Program-made: the position numbers and the translations under genes
Notes under the pieces: model-generated
The model's database searches: none
The model's input: the letters and a program-made list of their open reading frames with translations, nothing else
What the model was told of the DNA's origin: nothing
Source: Schistocerca nitens
Lineage: Eukaryota > Arthropoda > Insecta > Orthoptera > Acrididae
Assembly: GCF_023898315.1 (NCBI RefSeq)
Contig: NC_064614.1
Location: forward strand, 1,049,668,432-1,049,732,431
Direction of reading: 5' to 3'
Length of the DNA stretch: 64,000 nt
Part shown: positions 54,421-64,000 of the stretch, piece by piece
How the letters are laid out: every line of letters begins with the position of its first letter
Position numbering within the stretch: the first letter of the stretch is position 1

Positions 54421-54433
54421 TTTCTGACAATGT

Positions 54434-55267
54434 GTTGTTGTTGTGGTCTTCAGTCCTGAGACTGGTTTGATGCAGCTCTCCATGCTACTCTATCCTGTGC
54501 AAGCTTCTTCATCTCCCAGTACCTACTGCAACCTACATCCTTCTGAATCTGCTTAGTGTATTCATCTCTTGGTCTCCCCCTACGATTTTTACCCTCCACG
54601 ATGCCCTCCAATACTAAATTGGTGATCCCTTGTTGCCTCAGAACTTGTCCTACCAACCGATCCCTTCTTCTGGTCAAGTTGTGCCACAAACTCCTCTTCT
54701 CCCCAATCCTATTCAGTACCTCCTCATTAGTTATGTGAGCTACCCATCTAATCTTCAGCATTCTTCTGTAGCAGCACATTTCGAAAGCTTCTATTCTCTT
54801 CTTGTCCAAACTATTTACCGTCCATGTTTCACTTCCATACATGGCTACACTCCATACAAATACTTTCAGAAAAGACTTCCTGACACTTAAATCTATACTC
54901 GATGTTAACAAATTTCTCTTCTACAGAAACGCTTTCCTTGCCATTGCCAGTTTACATTTTATATCCTCTCTACTTCGACCATCATCGGTTATTTTGCTCC
55001 CCAAATAGCAAAACTCCTTTACTACTTTAAGTGTCTCATTTCCTAATCTAATTCCCTCAGCATCACCCGATTTAATTTGACTACATTCCATTATCCTCGT
55101 TTTGCTTTTGTTGATGTTCATGTTATATCCTCCTTTCAAGACACTGTCCATTCCGTTCAACTGCTCTTCCAAGTCTTTTGCTGTCTGACAGAATTACAAT
55201 GTCATCGGCGAACCTCAAAGTTTTTACTACTTTTCCATGAATTTTAATGCCTACTCCGAATTTTTCT
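54434..55267 (-). mobile_element. RTE LINE copy 4, 5'-truncated, with 13-bp target duplication
   Basis: The 834-bp copy is flanked by tttctgacaatgt (54421-54433 and 55268-55280). On the minus strand it begins inside the RT just before motif C and runs to the true 3' end with the CAA-repeat tail (gttgttgttg on the plus strand). The C-terminal frame is open from 54911 to 54450 (153 codons) and ends KKLAQDRVAWRAASNQSQD. One small deletion near 55185 breaks the frame before it. This is the textbook result of target-primed reverse transcription and is close in sequence to copy 1. Confidence 0.9.
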
Positions 55268-55280
55268 TTTCTGACAATGT

Positions 55281-55919
55281 AAGCATGCACAAATGTGCAT
55301 GTGTATTTGCACTACTGGAAAAGTGGAGCCTATACACAGGCTGAACAGAAAATAAGGCACCTTGTTGTGGATGCATCCTAAAAGAAATGGAATTGTATCC
55401 CAATGTGTGTTTTCAGAATAAAACATTTAATACAACATTACAGAATGTGTACTAACATGCTTTATTCTTCTGGAAAGTTCCCATGGAATGTTCGTTTTCA
55501 TCAAGGATATTACTGTACTGCATATGCCAGGGCCCCATTTATAAGCAGGCTTTGTAAGCTGCAACCTAAGGACCCACATCAAAAAAATTTAATGTAAAAG
55601 TGTGTTTGTTTTAATATGGTGCTCTTGGCTCTCTTATCACTATAAAAGGCTTTGTGTGGCCTTATTTAGCTGAATTTTATAGTGGAGAGCTGACATGAAC
55701 TAAGTTAACATTTATGTGTAATATCCCTTCCTCCTTCGCATTAAATTGTCAGAATCACTTGGTCAGATGTGTGACACTACAATTCCTGCATCGCCAAAAC
55801 TTTTAAAAGAATGGTTAATTGAGTTTTGGCAGTTCGAAGTGAGTTCAACTTCTCGAAAAGTCAACTTTGTCTGTAGGCCTACATCATTTCATTCGAGCCA
55901 AGAAGCCAGACCCTACCAG

Positions 55920-55921
<2 letters not shown>
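55281..55921. other. Unassigned DNA
   Basis: No recognised gene or repeat before the GT microsatellite. Confidence 0.4.
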
Positions 55922-55980
<59 letters not shown>

Positions 55981-56025
55981 CTATCTGCGACTCAGCATCT
56001 CAGCTATAAGGTAAGCAGCATCCTC
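55922..56025 (+). mobile_element. Penelope-like tail remnant with (GT)n run
   Basis: About 27 GT units are followed directly by gcgcgcctatctgcgactca and gcatctcagctata. The hairpin and the tttttgttg part present in the other copies are absent, so an internal deletion joined the microsatellite to the tail end. Confidence 0.55.
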
Positions 56026-56059
56026 CATTATTAAATTGTACATTATTGTAAAACATATC

Positions 56060-56180
56060 CACACAGTATCCATACTAATTTCATAAAGTAAATGAAAGTA
56101 ACTCTGTCTCTTATGCTTTCACGGCCAAACTGATGAATCGATTTTGATGAGTCTTGATATGGAGATAGCTTGCATGCTGG
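56060..56180 (+). repeat. Possible dispersed repeat with atcgattttgatga core
   Basis: The stretch aagtaactctgtctcttatg, then ctttcacggccaaactgat and cgattttgatga...tatggagatagcttg, resembles a repeat common in arthropod genomes that I associate with Helitron-like elements. I see no termini here, so the class is uncertain. Confidence 0.3.
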
Positions 56181-56248
56181 GAAGACCCTTGATCATGGAG
56201 TCTCAGGTTTGATATCCTGGGGTAGATCCTTCCCTCACTCGGGACTTG

Positions 56249-56250
<2 letters not shown>

Positions 56251-56320
<70 letters not shown>
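56251..56320. repeat. Compound microsatellite (GT)n-(GA)n
   Basis: About 18 GT units are followed by about 15 GA units. The alternating open frames in it are meaningless. Confidence 0.95.
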
Positions 56321-56322
<2 letters not shown>

Positions 56323-57219
56323 ATGATTATCATTTTGTCACCAGTGATGCACAAATTGCCGTCAAATATAAAGACTTACTGGCTGAACATTCTGAATTGG
56401 CTCTCCTGGGCAATAAAGCCACACACACATTTCATTTCATTTTACTGACATGCGAGTGCAGCTGCAGGTAACCTCTAGTTTTATATTAAACTTTAAATAC
56501 TGCATTATAGTCCTTATAGTCCTTTAATTTTAAAACTGCTGCAAAATACTGTTTTTTTTTTTTTGGTCGGTTGATTACCATAAAATTACTCCTGATACTC
56601 TGCACCCCAGGTTGAGCTTTGAATCTATACATTTTAAATTTGGCCCCAACACATGCATTAACTGACTGTTTCAATGCAGACTACTATGAGGATGTCAACA
56701 TTGGTCATTGATTCTCATAAGACCAACTCATTGTGAACAGTCATTGAACCTGGCATTTAATGATGTCTAAAGTGGTGATTGTGATACTAATTCGTGTTTA
56801 TTGCTTGCAATTCATCCTTCAGTATTAAATTACATATATGTAAGGAAATTGTTTGTGATTTGGGTAAAACAGTGTTGGAAGATTTTCATTCAGAAGAAAG
56901 TAAAAGTTTATTTCAGCACTAAAACTGGCAAAATTATGAAGAAGATAGATTGTACAGTGAAAAAGATGTGTTACCAATGGCATAGTTCAGCTGGTGTCTG
57001 TGTGTGGAATGTTTTTACTGTGTCAGATGGCTGTCAGTTTCTGTTATATATCTTACTGACGAGCCTTTAGGAATTGTTCACTCCTGCCCTTACAGTGCAC
57101 GTGGACTGGGGTGTATTGTATCTGCTTCTTTCTTATACACCACCATATGGAGAAGATGAATTGCAGGCGGGCACGACGACCACTGTATCTGGTTACTGAG
57201 GCCAGTGCCAGTGGCCATA
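56321..57219. other. Unassigned DNA
   Basis: No recognised gene. A T-run lies at 56552-56564. Confidence 0.4.
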
Positions 57220-57390
57220 GACAGTGATCACGTGTGTGAGCTGTGTTTGTATGAATGTGTGTGTTCAGCAGTAGAAGGTCTTTTGGCTGGAAGCTTATCT
57301 GTACAGCAGTCTTTTTGTTGTGCCTGTAGGTCATTCAGTGTCTCCTCTAAATGGTGAGTGGGAATCTATGCTTTTCATAATATTGTCATT
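57220..57390 (+). mobile_element. Penelope-like tail, degenerate
   Basis: A short GT-rich part is followed by gaaggtcttttggctggaag (a decayed form of the gaaggcc...ggccgaaag hairpin), then cagtctttttgttgtgcctg, and ends atggtgagtgggaatc...ttcataatattgtca as in the copy at 33024. Confidence 0.5.
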
Positions 57391-57950
57391 TTTCCAGCCT
57401 GGGTTTTCCATTTTTAGTATTAAAACTGAGAAATACATCACTGTTGTTAGGATACTGGATTGACTTATGAGCGGGAGGAGATTAGAATCCCAGTCTAACT
57501 ATTTTTCATCTGTACTTGAAGTAGTTTCTATAAACAGTTCAAGTGAATAACTCAATGGTTACTTAAATATGACGACTGCCTTATTTTCCCTCCTTTTGAT
57601 CTGCGTTAGTGCTCTGTCTCTTAATGAGACAAATTGTAAGACCCCTTTCTTTTTGTTGGTATCTGTCCATTCTAGCTACTAAAGAACTCCAGTATGTTTA
57701 TGGAATAGTTACGTGCAGCAAATTGTGTATTTAATGTAGGGTCATCTTGTATCCCAGATTTATTTTTGAGCCACGCAGCATAGAAGTAATATAAATGAAT
57801 GTGACACTCTTGGTTGTTCAGTGCTTCATTCAAATCCTGTTTTTGAATTCCTCTTAATGAGAAGTCAGGTGGGATACAGTCCTGAGAGAAGAATGGTACA
57901 TGGATGGACACAAGTGCAGATCACTTATAAACCACATCTGGGCAGCTGGA
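57391..57950. other. Unassigned DNA
   Basis: No gene recognised; the minus-strand open frame at 57672-57911 has no family features. Confidence 0.4.
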
Positions 57951-57992
57951 GTAAAAAAATATCATGATACTCTTATCATGATATTTTTTTAC
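57951..57992. repeat. Perfect 19-bp hairpin with 4-base loop, followed by actaattttt repeats
   Basis: Arms 57951-57969 and 57974-57992 (gtaaaaaaatatcatgata and its exact complement) enclose ctct. Three actaattt(t) units follow to about 58021. No function is evident; it may be a recent small inverted duplication. Confidence 0.8.
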
Positions 57993-58229
57993 TAATTTTT
58001 ACTAATTTTTTTTTACTAATTTAAGGTGTTTGCCAAGGATATGTATTCAGTACTGAATGTATTAAAAAACACGTTGTGTAGAGTTGAATATTTTCCTTCT
58101 GTTCTGATGTGTTGGTAGTGACTGGGAGGCTACTGTAAGTTATTCATTCATTTTCACAGTTCTGTACTTTCCAAAGTATTATGTGTATAAGTGTAACTAA
58201 TGCAGCAATAGAACTGTAAACTACTTACC

Positions 58230-59170
58230 AGGTTTGCATTTTGCACTCTACAAAGGTGTTGCAAGTGCACTTTGGTCACACAGCACACGTCCAAGCAGTA
58301 GCTAAATTTGTTCCACATTTTATGTAACAACTTGAAGATGGTCATCACAGCAGCATTGATGTGTTCTCTGGGCTGTTCCAGTGTTCTTGGCAGTGGAGGT
58401 ACATAAACATGGTTCTTAATGTACAGCCAAAAGAAAAAGTATCAATGTGTTACGCCAGATGACCTGGGGGAGGGGGCAAGGGAACAATCATATGATTTTC
58501 ACCACTATGTGCAATCCAGTGATCCAAGAGTTCATTGTTAAGGTAGTGACAAACATCAGTGCTCCAGTGGGAGGGTGCCCTGTTTTGTTGGAAGATGAAA
58601 TTCTCAGAATCGGCAGTCAGTTGTGAAAACAATCACTACTGCAGTATATCAAGTTAAGAGGTTCCTGTCACAGCCAATACAGCAAGCAACACAAACAGCT
58701 TTGTCTTTGAAATTGCACAGAAAACAGTAACCTTTGGCAAATTTCATTTATGCACCTTAGTTTCAAGAGAATTTCAGTGCCTCACACTTTGACATTGTGG
58801 TGATTAACATTTTCATGTAAGTTGAGGGTTACTTTGTCACTGAATGTCAGCTTGGATGCAAAATGTTAATCCTCAATTCCTTACTGTATAGTGAAGTGAA
58901 ATTGATGATGTTGGGCATAATCTCCTCGTTTTAATTGTTGCATGGGTTGCAGACGCTATGGTTTGAAATGAAACCACCATCATAAAATCTTCCCCATTCA
59001 TTGTTTGCTGCCATTTGCTAAGTTCGTGGTTTGTGTGGAACATTGATTTTTTGGACTATGTATGAAGTTTTACCTGACTAACTCCACAGTTGCATCTGGC
59101 ACACTTGATCAACTGGTACTTTTCTGTTTGCAGATACAATCAGTTACCCTAAATTGTTGATACTAATCCA
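58230..59170 (-). pseudogene. Mariner/Tc1-like transposase relic 4
   Basis: On the minus strand the order is: helix-turn-helix remnant (RLQPMQQLKRGDYAQHHQF) near 58930, ASKLTFSDKVTLNLHENVN near 58850 (first catalytic Asp kept), VTVFCAISKTK near 58720, DSENFIFQQNRAPSHWSTDV near 58600 (QQDGAPPH with D to N), and LEYCLDVC-like FSYCLDVCCVTK near 58270 close to the usual C-terminus (…LDVCRVT-GAHIEHL). Short shifts separate the blocks. The third Asp region is degraded. Termini were not found. Confidence 0.7.
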
Positions 59171-60034
59171 CAATACTCTGTATACATAGTGGTTCTTTTC
59201 TATAATTACTTCTGAATGCACGTTGCATTATTATAACAAGTAAGCATCTTCCAGCACAAACTCTTTTCTTACTTTGTCAGCATTTTTTCAAGGCACTGCA
59301 CCCTAATGGCAAATAGTGGGCAGGATGCAGACTCAGCGAGTTTCCCATTCCATTCCTGCATTACTCACATTTATACATGTAATACATTGGATAATACAGA
59401 AGTTTGAAAATGAGTGAATTACTTATAATGGCCCTGTACAGTGCATCAGTGAGAGAATATGTGGTTGAAAATATGGGACAGTGGACCGTATAGATGCCTT
59501 TTAAATACCTTGTATACATGCTCTGTACAGATGCCTTTTGTACTGGGTAGTTCCATCGTAGTTGTTAACATCATTATGCTATGCTTCAGCAGAGCGTCTT
59601 TCATTACCTATAAAGAGAGAGAGTACATACTTGATTGATGATGATGCAGTAATAAGTAGTGTATGAAATACAAGTCAGTAAATTGTTTATATCTAGTAAT
59701 AGTAATTACTGTTCAATTAGCTTTTCTCAAAGTTTAAATGTAAAATTTTCTGTTAGTGACTGCAGCCGAATCCTGTAATATAAATTAACTCATTATCTCT
59801 ACCTTTCTAGCTTACATATCAACTGGTCTACTTGAACTTGCAGTTGTAATATCTGTCAGTGTAGCTTATCTCCGATTACTTATATTCAGTGAAATTTAAG
59901 GCTTTTTGTATTGCAGTTCATGCACTAGGATTTGTTCTTCAATTGTTGTGCAATGAACTTGGACAACACAGTACGGTCAACCAAGAGTGCGCTACCACAG
60001 TTGTTGCTGTAGTCTTACAGTAGTAGTAAATATA
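59171..60034. other. Unassigned AT-rich DNA
   Basis: No gene or element recognised. Confidence 0.4.
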
Positions 60035-60038
60035 TTAA

Positions 60039-61319
60039 CCCCTTACCATAAAACCCAAGGGGTCGACAGAAGCGCCCGATCCCACGTGTCGGCTTTGACC
60101 CGTGACGTAAGGGTGTTGTCGTGTGTGACGTCATGACGGCGCGGAGTTTGGTTTGAGTGTGGCTGTCTCCAGTTCTGTTTTATCTTATTTTGTTTACTTT
60201 TCTGATCTGTTCGTTCTATCCCGTGAGATTTTTTTTGAAAAAGACAAAAAACACTAATCAGCTACTGAAGCATCTTTATCTTCTATGGGTTGCAGTGGTT
60301 ACGACCCCTGGGGAGGTGGGTGGGTATTCGTGCATGGCTGTCTTCACTTACACGTTGTAGCTACGCAAGGCGTCTAAATTTGTTTATATTTAGTTTGCCC
60401 CCCACCCAAAACACCCCATTTCCCGCGCTTGTCCCGTTAGTGTTATTAAGCTTCTTGTGGAAAGTGTGTGTGTTTGATTTTGTTTCCGCCATATTTGTGA
60501 CGTCATGGGTCAAAGCAGACGGGCGGGATCGGACGCTTCCGTATTTCCAAACCCAAGTTATCTCATTATTTTTTATTTTGACAGAAACTTAAAACCCTGG
60601 GTATGCTCAGGTGGCTTGAGAACAGATCTTCAAGAAAAGTAAAACCCTACTTGTATCCATTTCAGCACTGATAGTTAAGTAATTGGCCGTTAGAAAGGAT
60701 CTGTTACTACAATTGTAGTCTGACTGTCGTGTTTTGGTTGAGATGGTATCCACTAGATATTGTCTTTACTGTGTGCAGCATTGGATACTTGACATCAAAA
60801 CACATGCTTTCAAGCACACTCCTGCATTGTGTTTAGGCATAGTTGTCGAAAAAAGATGGCTATAGTGATTATAAGTTTGACGGTGAATTTAGCAGCTGTG
60901 AAAGTGAACAAGAATGTGATGTTACCTCACTAGAGACTGAAAGTGATGGCAGTTTGTCAGTTGAGTGACAAATGCTTGCCATTGGTATGAGACAAATACA
61001 TCCACTGTGCTCCAGCCAGCTCCTCAAAGGTTTATGTTCACAGGAAACTGTTGTGAAATACATGGTTAGACCTCAAAGCTACACAGAAACTAAAAAATGA
61101 CTTAGAGTTTCAGGATATTTTAATCAAAGTGCAGTGCGAGAGTATAGTCAGAATTTTATTATGAGTGGTCTTTGAAATTTTGTAAGTCATCATTTTGAGC
61201 TTTATAAACTGTCCTTATATGCCCCTATGTAAAGTCATTCATTATAGTGTGTTTCTCATCAATAAAAAAATATTTGTTTGAACATATTTTTTTAAAAAAG
61301 GAGAGAAGTCTTTATGGGG
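60039..61319. mobile_element. PiggyBac-like non-autonomous element at TTAA, 1281 bp
   Basis: TTAA flanks both ends (60035-60038 and 61320-61323). The element starts ccccttaccataaa and ends with the complement of ccccataaag, giving short imperfect inverted repeats. A subterminal GC-rich inverted pair is seen at about 60068-60112 and 60492-60541 (gaagcg-ccgatccc and ctttgaccc-tgacgt). Inside, near 60880-60965, a plus frame encodes an acidic Ser-rich stretch (SSCESEQECDVTSLETESD) like the N-terminus of piggyBac transposases. The DDD core is absent. TTAA and the CCCC ends are characteristic, but the family is not confirmed by a transposase core. Confidence 0.6.
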
Positions 61320-61323
61320 TTAA

Positions 61324-63158
61324 GCAAGTGAATAATTTAAAAACTTTACTGAGTTTTTCTTTATGTATGTGTATGTAGTCTGGCAAGGATCAGATTTAGA
61401 GTTATTGAATGAGTTGCGTCAGGCAAAGCAGATTGTTTGCTCCGTATTAGATACTGTCATACTTTTTTTTTTGCTTTACCTGGCATTTCTTAACATTATC
61501 TCAAGCTTTCACCTGTGTTTGTTGTTGGTGTTCCTTCTCTTCGACATGCAGGCTACTGGGGAAAACTTCAAATATTATGAAAAAACACAAATGAAGGAAA
61601 AGATTCATTTATGTCCTTAATAACAAAACTTTAATCTTTTCAGATGATGGCCGCACGAAACCACATCCAGCAAAAGGAAAGAAGCCTCTTCCAGAACCTA
61701 CTGAATTTATGTGTCTAATGAGAGCGACTTTAAAGAACAAAAAAATCAGTACTGTTGTAAGTTACAAAACATATCTGCAGTTTGTTTTACAGTAACCAAT
61801 TTATTGTTTATTAGGGTGTACCTATGGAAAGTTTTGAGTGATAAGTGCAAAATGAAGTTGGCAAAGAGATTTGCATGTGGGATGTCCCAAAGTAAAGCGT
61901 GTGGTTCTCTTTTTTGCTATGATTGTATGCCAGATGAAGGGAAGAACATGAGTTCAGTGAAAAATCAGACAAAGATATTTGAAGGAGCATTTTGCACCAA
62001 TTATTTTAATGTTATTCTATCCAAGTAGTGCAAGTTTATAAAGATACATACCACTGGTAGATCTAGACAGCATGAAGTTTCTCATATGCAACGAGTGGAG
62101 CATCTGGGTGGAGAAATTCACTTTATTGCAGTTTTTACCAGTATTACATGAAGCACTATTTAATTCTTCAGAGGAAGAAAGTGAAAATATAAGATATATT
62201 TATTCAAGATAGTAGGTTATTTTCACTCCTAGGATTTCATTTTTGTGCTGTTTCCTTCATCAATTTGAGAACTATTTAGCATGGTTTGTATTAGCATCAG
62301 CACAGTTTTTAATTGTTATAAAGTTGCTATCATTTAAATGTTAAAAGTAATGGATTGAATGGCATTAAGATCTTTCCCTTCTCACTTCCTCTTTGTCCAT
62401 TGGTACATAGTAAATTTTCATAAAGAACATCCTAGCCTGAGTTGGTGTATGAGAAGAGCACAGTACTAGGAACAAAGTGAACAGTTCTCATCAAAGAAAT
62501 GGTTTACCTCCAGCATTGAGAGCCTTCATACTATGAAGGGACTTAAGCTGGCAATCAAACAAACGTGTAACACCAACTCACAATTGGCAAAAATCTGTTA
62601 CTCGATGCTCACCTGTTTGTCATTAGGACCAATCATCATCAGACCGTCGTTGAAATGTAGGGCATGAAATTCTGCCAGTGATGTGGATGATGCAAATCAT
62701 TGTTTCCATACTGACGTATGATCCTGTCTAATTTTTTAAGCTACTGCTTCAGCAAAGCTCTTAAAATGATTTGTGAAAACACATCAGAAATAGCTGCTGC
62801 ATGCCCAGCACTCAAAGCAGCTTCAGAAAAGGAAGGAAAGACTTACAGTAATTACGCAGAGTTGACAGCTAACACTTTGACCACATTCATCTGGAAAAGC
62901 TTCCTTGTCATTTGGATGTTATATTGTACAGATTCCTATACTCGTACATAAGCTGTGAACTTTTAGAATTTCAGATATGGCAGCATGAATTTAAATATTG
63001 CCTCATACTTGATGGGCATACATCCGATTGCGAGACAAGATGGTGCTCCTATGGAAAATATTACAAGGCCTCCCTCAGACAGTAGTACAATATTATTTAT
63101 CATATATTTAGCTGATACTGTAACTTCTCTACTCCCAACTGTTATTTCACATGGGATA
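61324..63158. other. Unassigned DNA with possible coding pieces
   Basis: Plus-strand pieces QGSDLELLNELRQAKQIVC (near 61385), DDGRTKPHPAKGKKPLPEPT (after a splice-acceptor-like ttttcag at 61637-61643) and CKMKLAKRFACGMSQSKACG then SLFCYDC (near 61850) look coding-like but I cannot name a family. The last has a Cys pattern that might be the Cys-rich end of a piggyBac-type protein. There is no continuous frame. Confidence 0.3.
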
Positions 63159-63410
63159 GCCATGCGGTCTGAGGTGCCTTGCCATGGTTCACGCAGCTTG
63201 CTATCTCTCCCCCCCCCCCCCCCTTACTCCTAACAGTTCCCCCCCCCCCCCCCCCCCTGTCGGAGGTTTGGGTCCTCCCTCGGGCATGAGTGTGTGTGTG
63301 TGTTGTTCTTAGTGTAAGTTAGAAGTTAGATTAAGTAGAGTGTAGGTCTAGGGACTGATGAGCTCAGCAGTTTGGTCCAATAGGAACTTACCACCACCAC
63401 CACCACCACC
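63159..63410 (+). mobile_element. tRNA-type SINE, subfamily A, plus orientation, with two C-runs and (CCA)n tail
   Basis: The body gcggtctgaggtgccttgcc, box B ggtttgggtcc (63265-63275), cctccctcgggcatgagtgtg and the end ggaacttaccaccacc match the minus-strand copy at 12851-13056. Two poly-C runs (about 63210-63223 and 63239-63257) interrupt the head where other copies have a short cccc stretch, so the run has expanded and been duplicated. Confidence 0.75.
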
Positions 63411-63830
63411 ACTACCCAACTGTTACAACATGCCTCTATTCAGTTAATATGTCTGTGGGATACCTGCCATAGTCTACATTGTGCTGTCATAATACTGGCT
63501 GATAAAACTTGGCAAGGAATATCAGCTTGCAAATGCCAAGTAGCGACAGATCCTTACAAAAAATTAAAGCAGCTTGATTCATGGCTGAATGCGGGAGTCC
63601 ACATGTTACCAGTAACCTTGACTGCATGATTCCTAGTACCAATCTTTGACTGTCAGCTGACATGGTAAATCCACAGTAAGTATTTTCTTTGGAGAATAGA
63701 ACATGCAAGAAATGTTTATTGTGCACTGGCATGTATTTCATGGTGCATGCCTCCCACCTCAGTGCTAATCCTGTATCGTTCACTGCTGTGACACCAACTG
63801 AGTTACAGTGCAATCTTCCACCACAAAGGT

Positions 63831-63869
63831 TTATATTATTATTATTATTATTATTAATATTATTAATAT

Positions 63870-63906
<37 letters not shown>
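63831..63906. repeat. Compound (ATT)n-(ACT)n microsatellite
   Basis: About a dozen ATT units, some reading aat, are followed by about 13 ACT units. It gives Ser or Leu runs in open frames and is not a gene. Confidence 0.95.
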
Positions 63907-63907
<1 letters not shown>

Positions 63908-64000
63908 GTTACCACAGTGGTATCAGGCTAGTGCTCACCAAATCAGACAAAATACAGCACTCCTGTGTTAGAATTTGTATGTGAGTGATACCTTCACTAC

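Noticed and set aside
62718-62951. 77-codon open frame with an alpha-helical look
   Set aside because: No family features or upstream exon could be found.
63487-63931. Ser/Asn-rich and Leu-rich frames near the window end
   Set aside because: They are produced by the ATT/ACT microsatellite.
1-64000. CRISPR arrays, operons, ribosome-binding sites, rRNA genes
   Set aside because: The window is eukaryotic; the tandem repeats seen lack CRISPR spacing, and no rRNA sequence was recognised.

Overview
This is insect nuclear DNA, most likely from a grasshopper or locust. Long AT-rich stretches are packed with nested transposons, coding blocks are split by spliceosomal introns, and several repeat families (tRNA-type SINEs, an RTE LINE, Penelope-like tails with GT runs) resemble what I remember from Schistocerca. 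The species is inferred, not proven. Nearly everything recognisable is mobile-element DNA of different ages. I recognise one host gene.

Host gene: a small two-exon gene on the minus strand (exon 1 at 35271-35076, exon 2 at 26463-26360) encodes a 99-residue acidic protein that looks like GON7, the small disordered subunit of the EKC/KEOPS complex that makes the tRNA modification t6A. The reading frame joins exactly across an 8.6 kb intron. That intron holds two RTE LINE fragments, a SINE, an IS630-like transposase relic split by one of the LINEs, and a Penelope-like tail.

Layout. 0-9.1 kb: a hAT transposase scrap, a decayed I-group LINE (zinc-knuckle ORF1; endonuclease, reverse transcriptase and RNase H ORF2), then an RTE LINE with an open EN-RT frame but no 3' end. 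9.7-13.1 kb: a dead mariner-like transposase carrying a 993-bp hAT derivative (8-bp target duplication), then a near-perfect foldback element with a 15-bp target duplication, then a SINE. 14.6-18 kb: fragments of mariner, a hAT-type zinc finger and a Merlin/ISXO2-like transposase. 18-23.4 kb: a cluster of a short repeated motif, then a broken Ty3/Gypsy element of CsRn1 type. 23.8-25 kb: a Tc1 element. 26.3-35.3 kb: GON7. 37.6-39.1 kb: a mariner relic and a mariner-derived MITE with long inverted repeats. 39.3-47.6 kb: a CR1-like LINE whose ORF1 has an SGNH-esterase-like domain, interrupted by an RTE LINE that is itself interrupted by a second Tc1 copy (three levels). 47.6-64 kb: mostly unassigned AT-rich DNA with a Penelope-like GIY-YIG fragment, Penelope-like tails, a short MITE, a 5'-truncated RTE copy with a clean 13-bp duplication, a fourth mariner relic, a piggyBac-like element at TTAA, a SINE and microsatellites.

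The elements do not act together; the value of the window is its insertion stratigraphy. All boundaries were read by eye without alignment software, and those without a target duplication are approximate.
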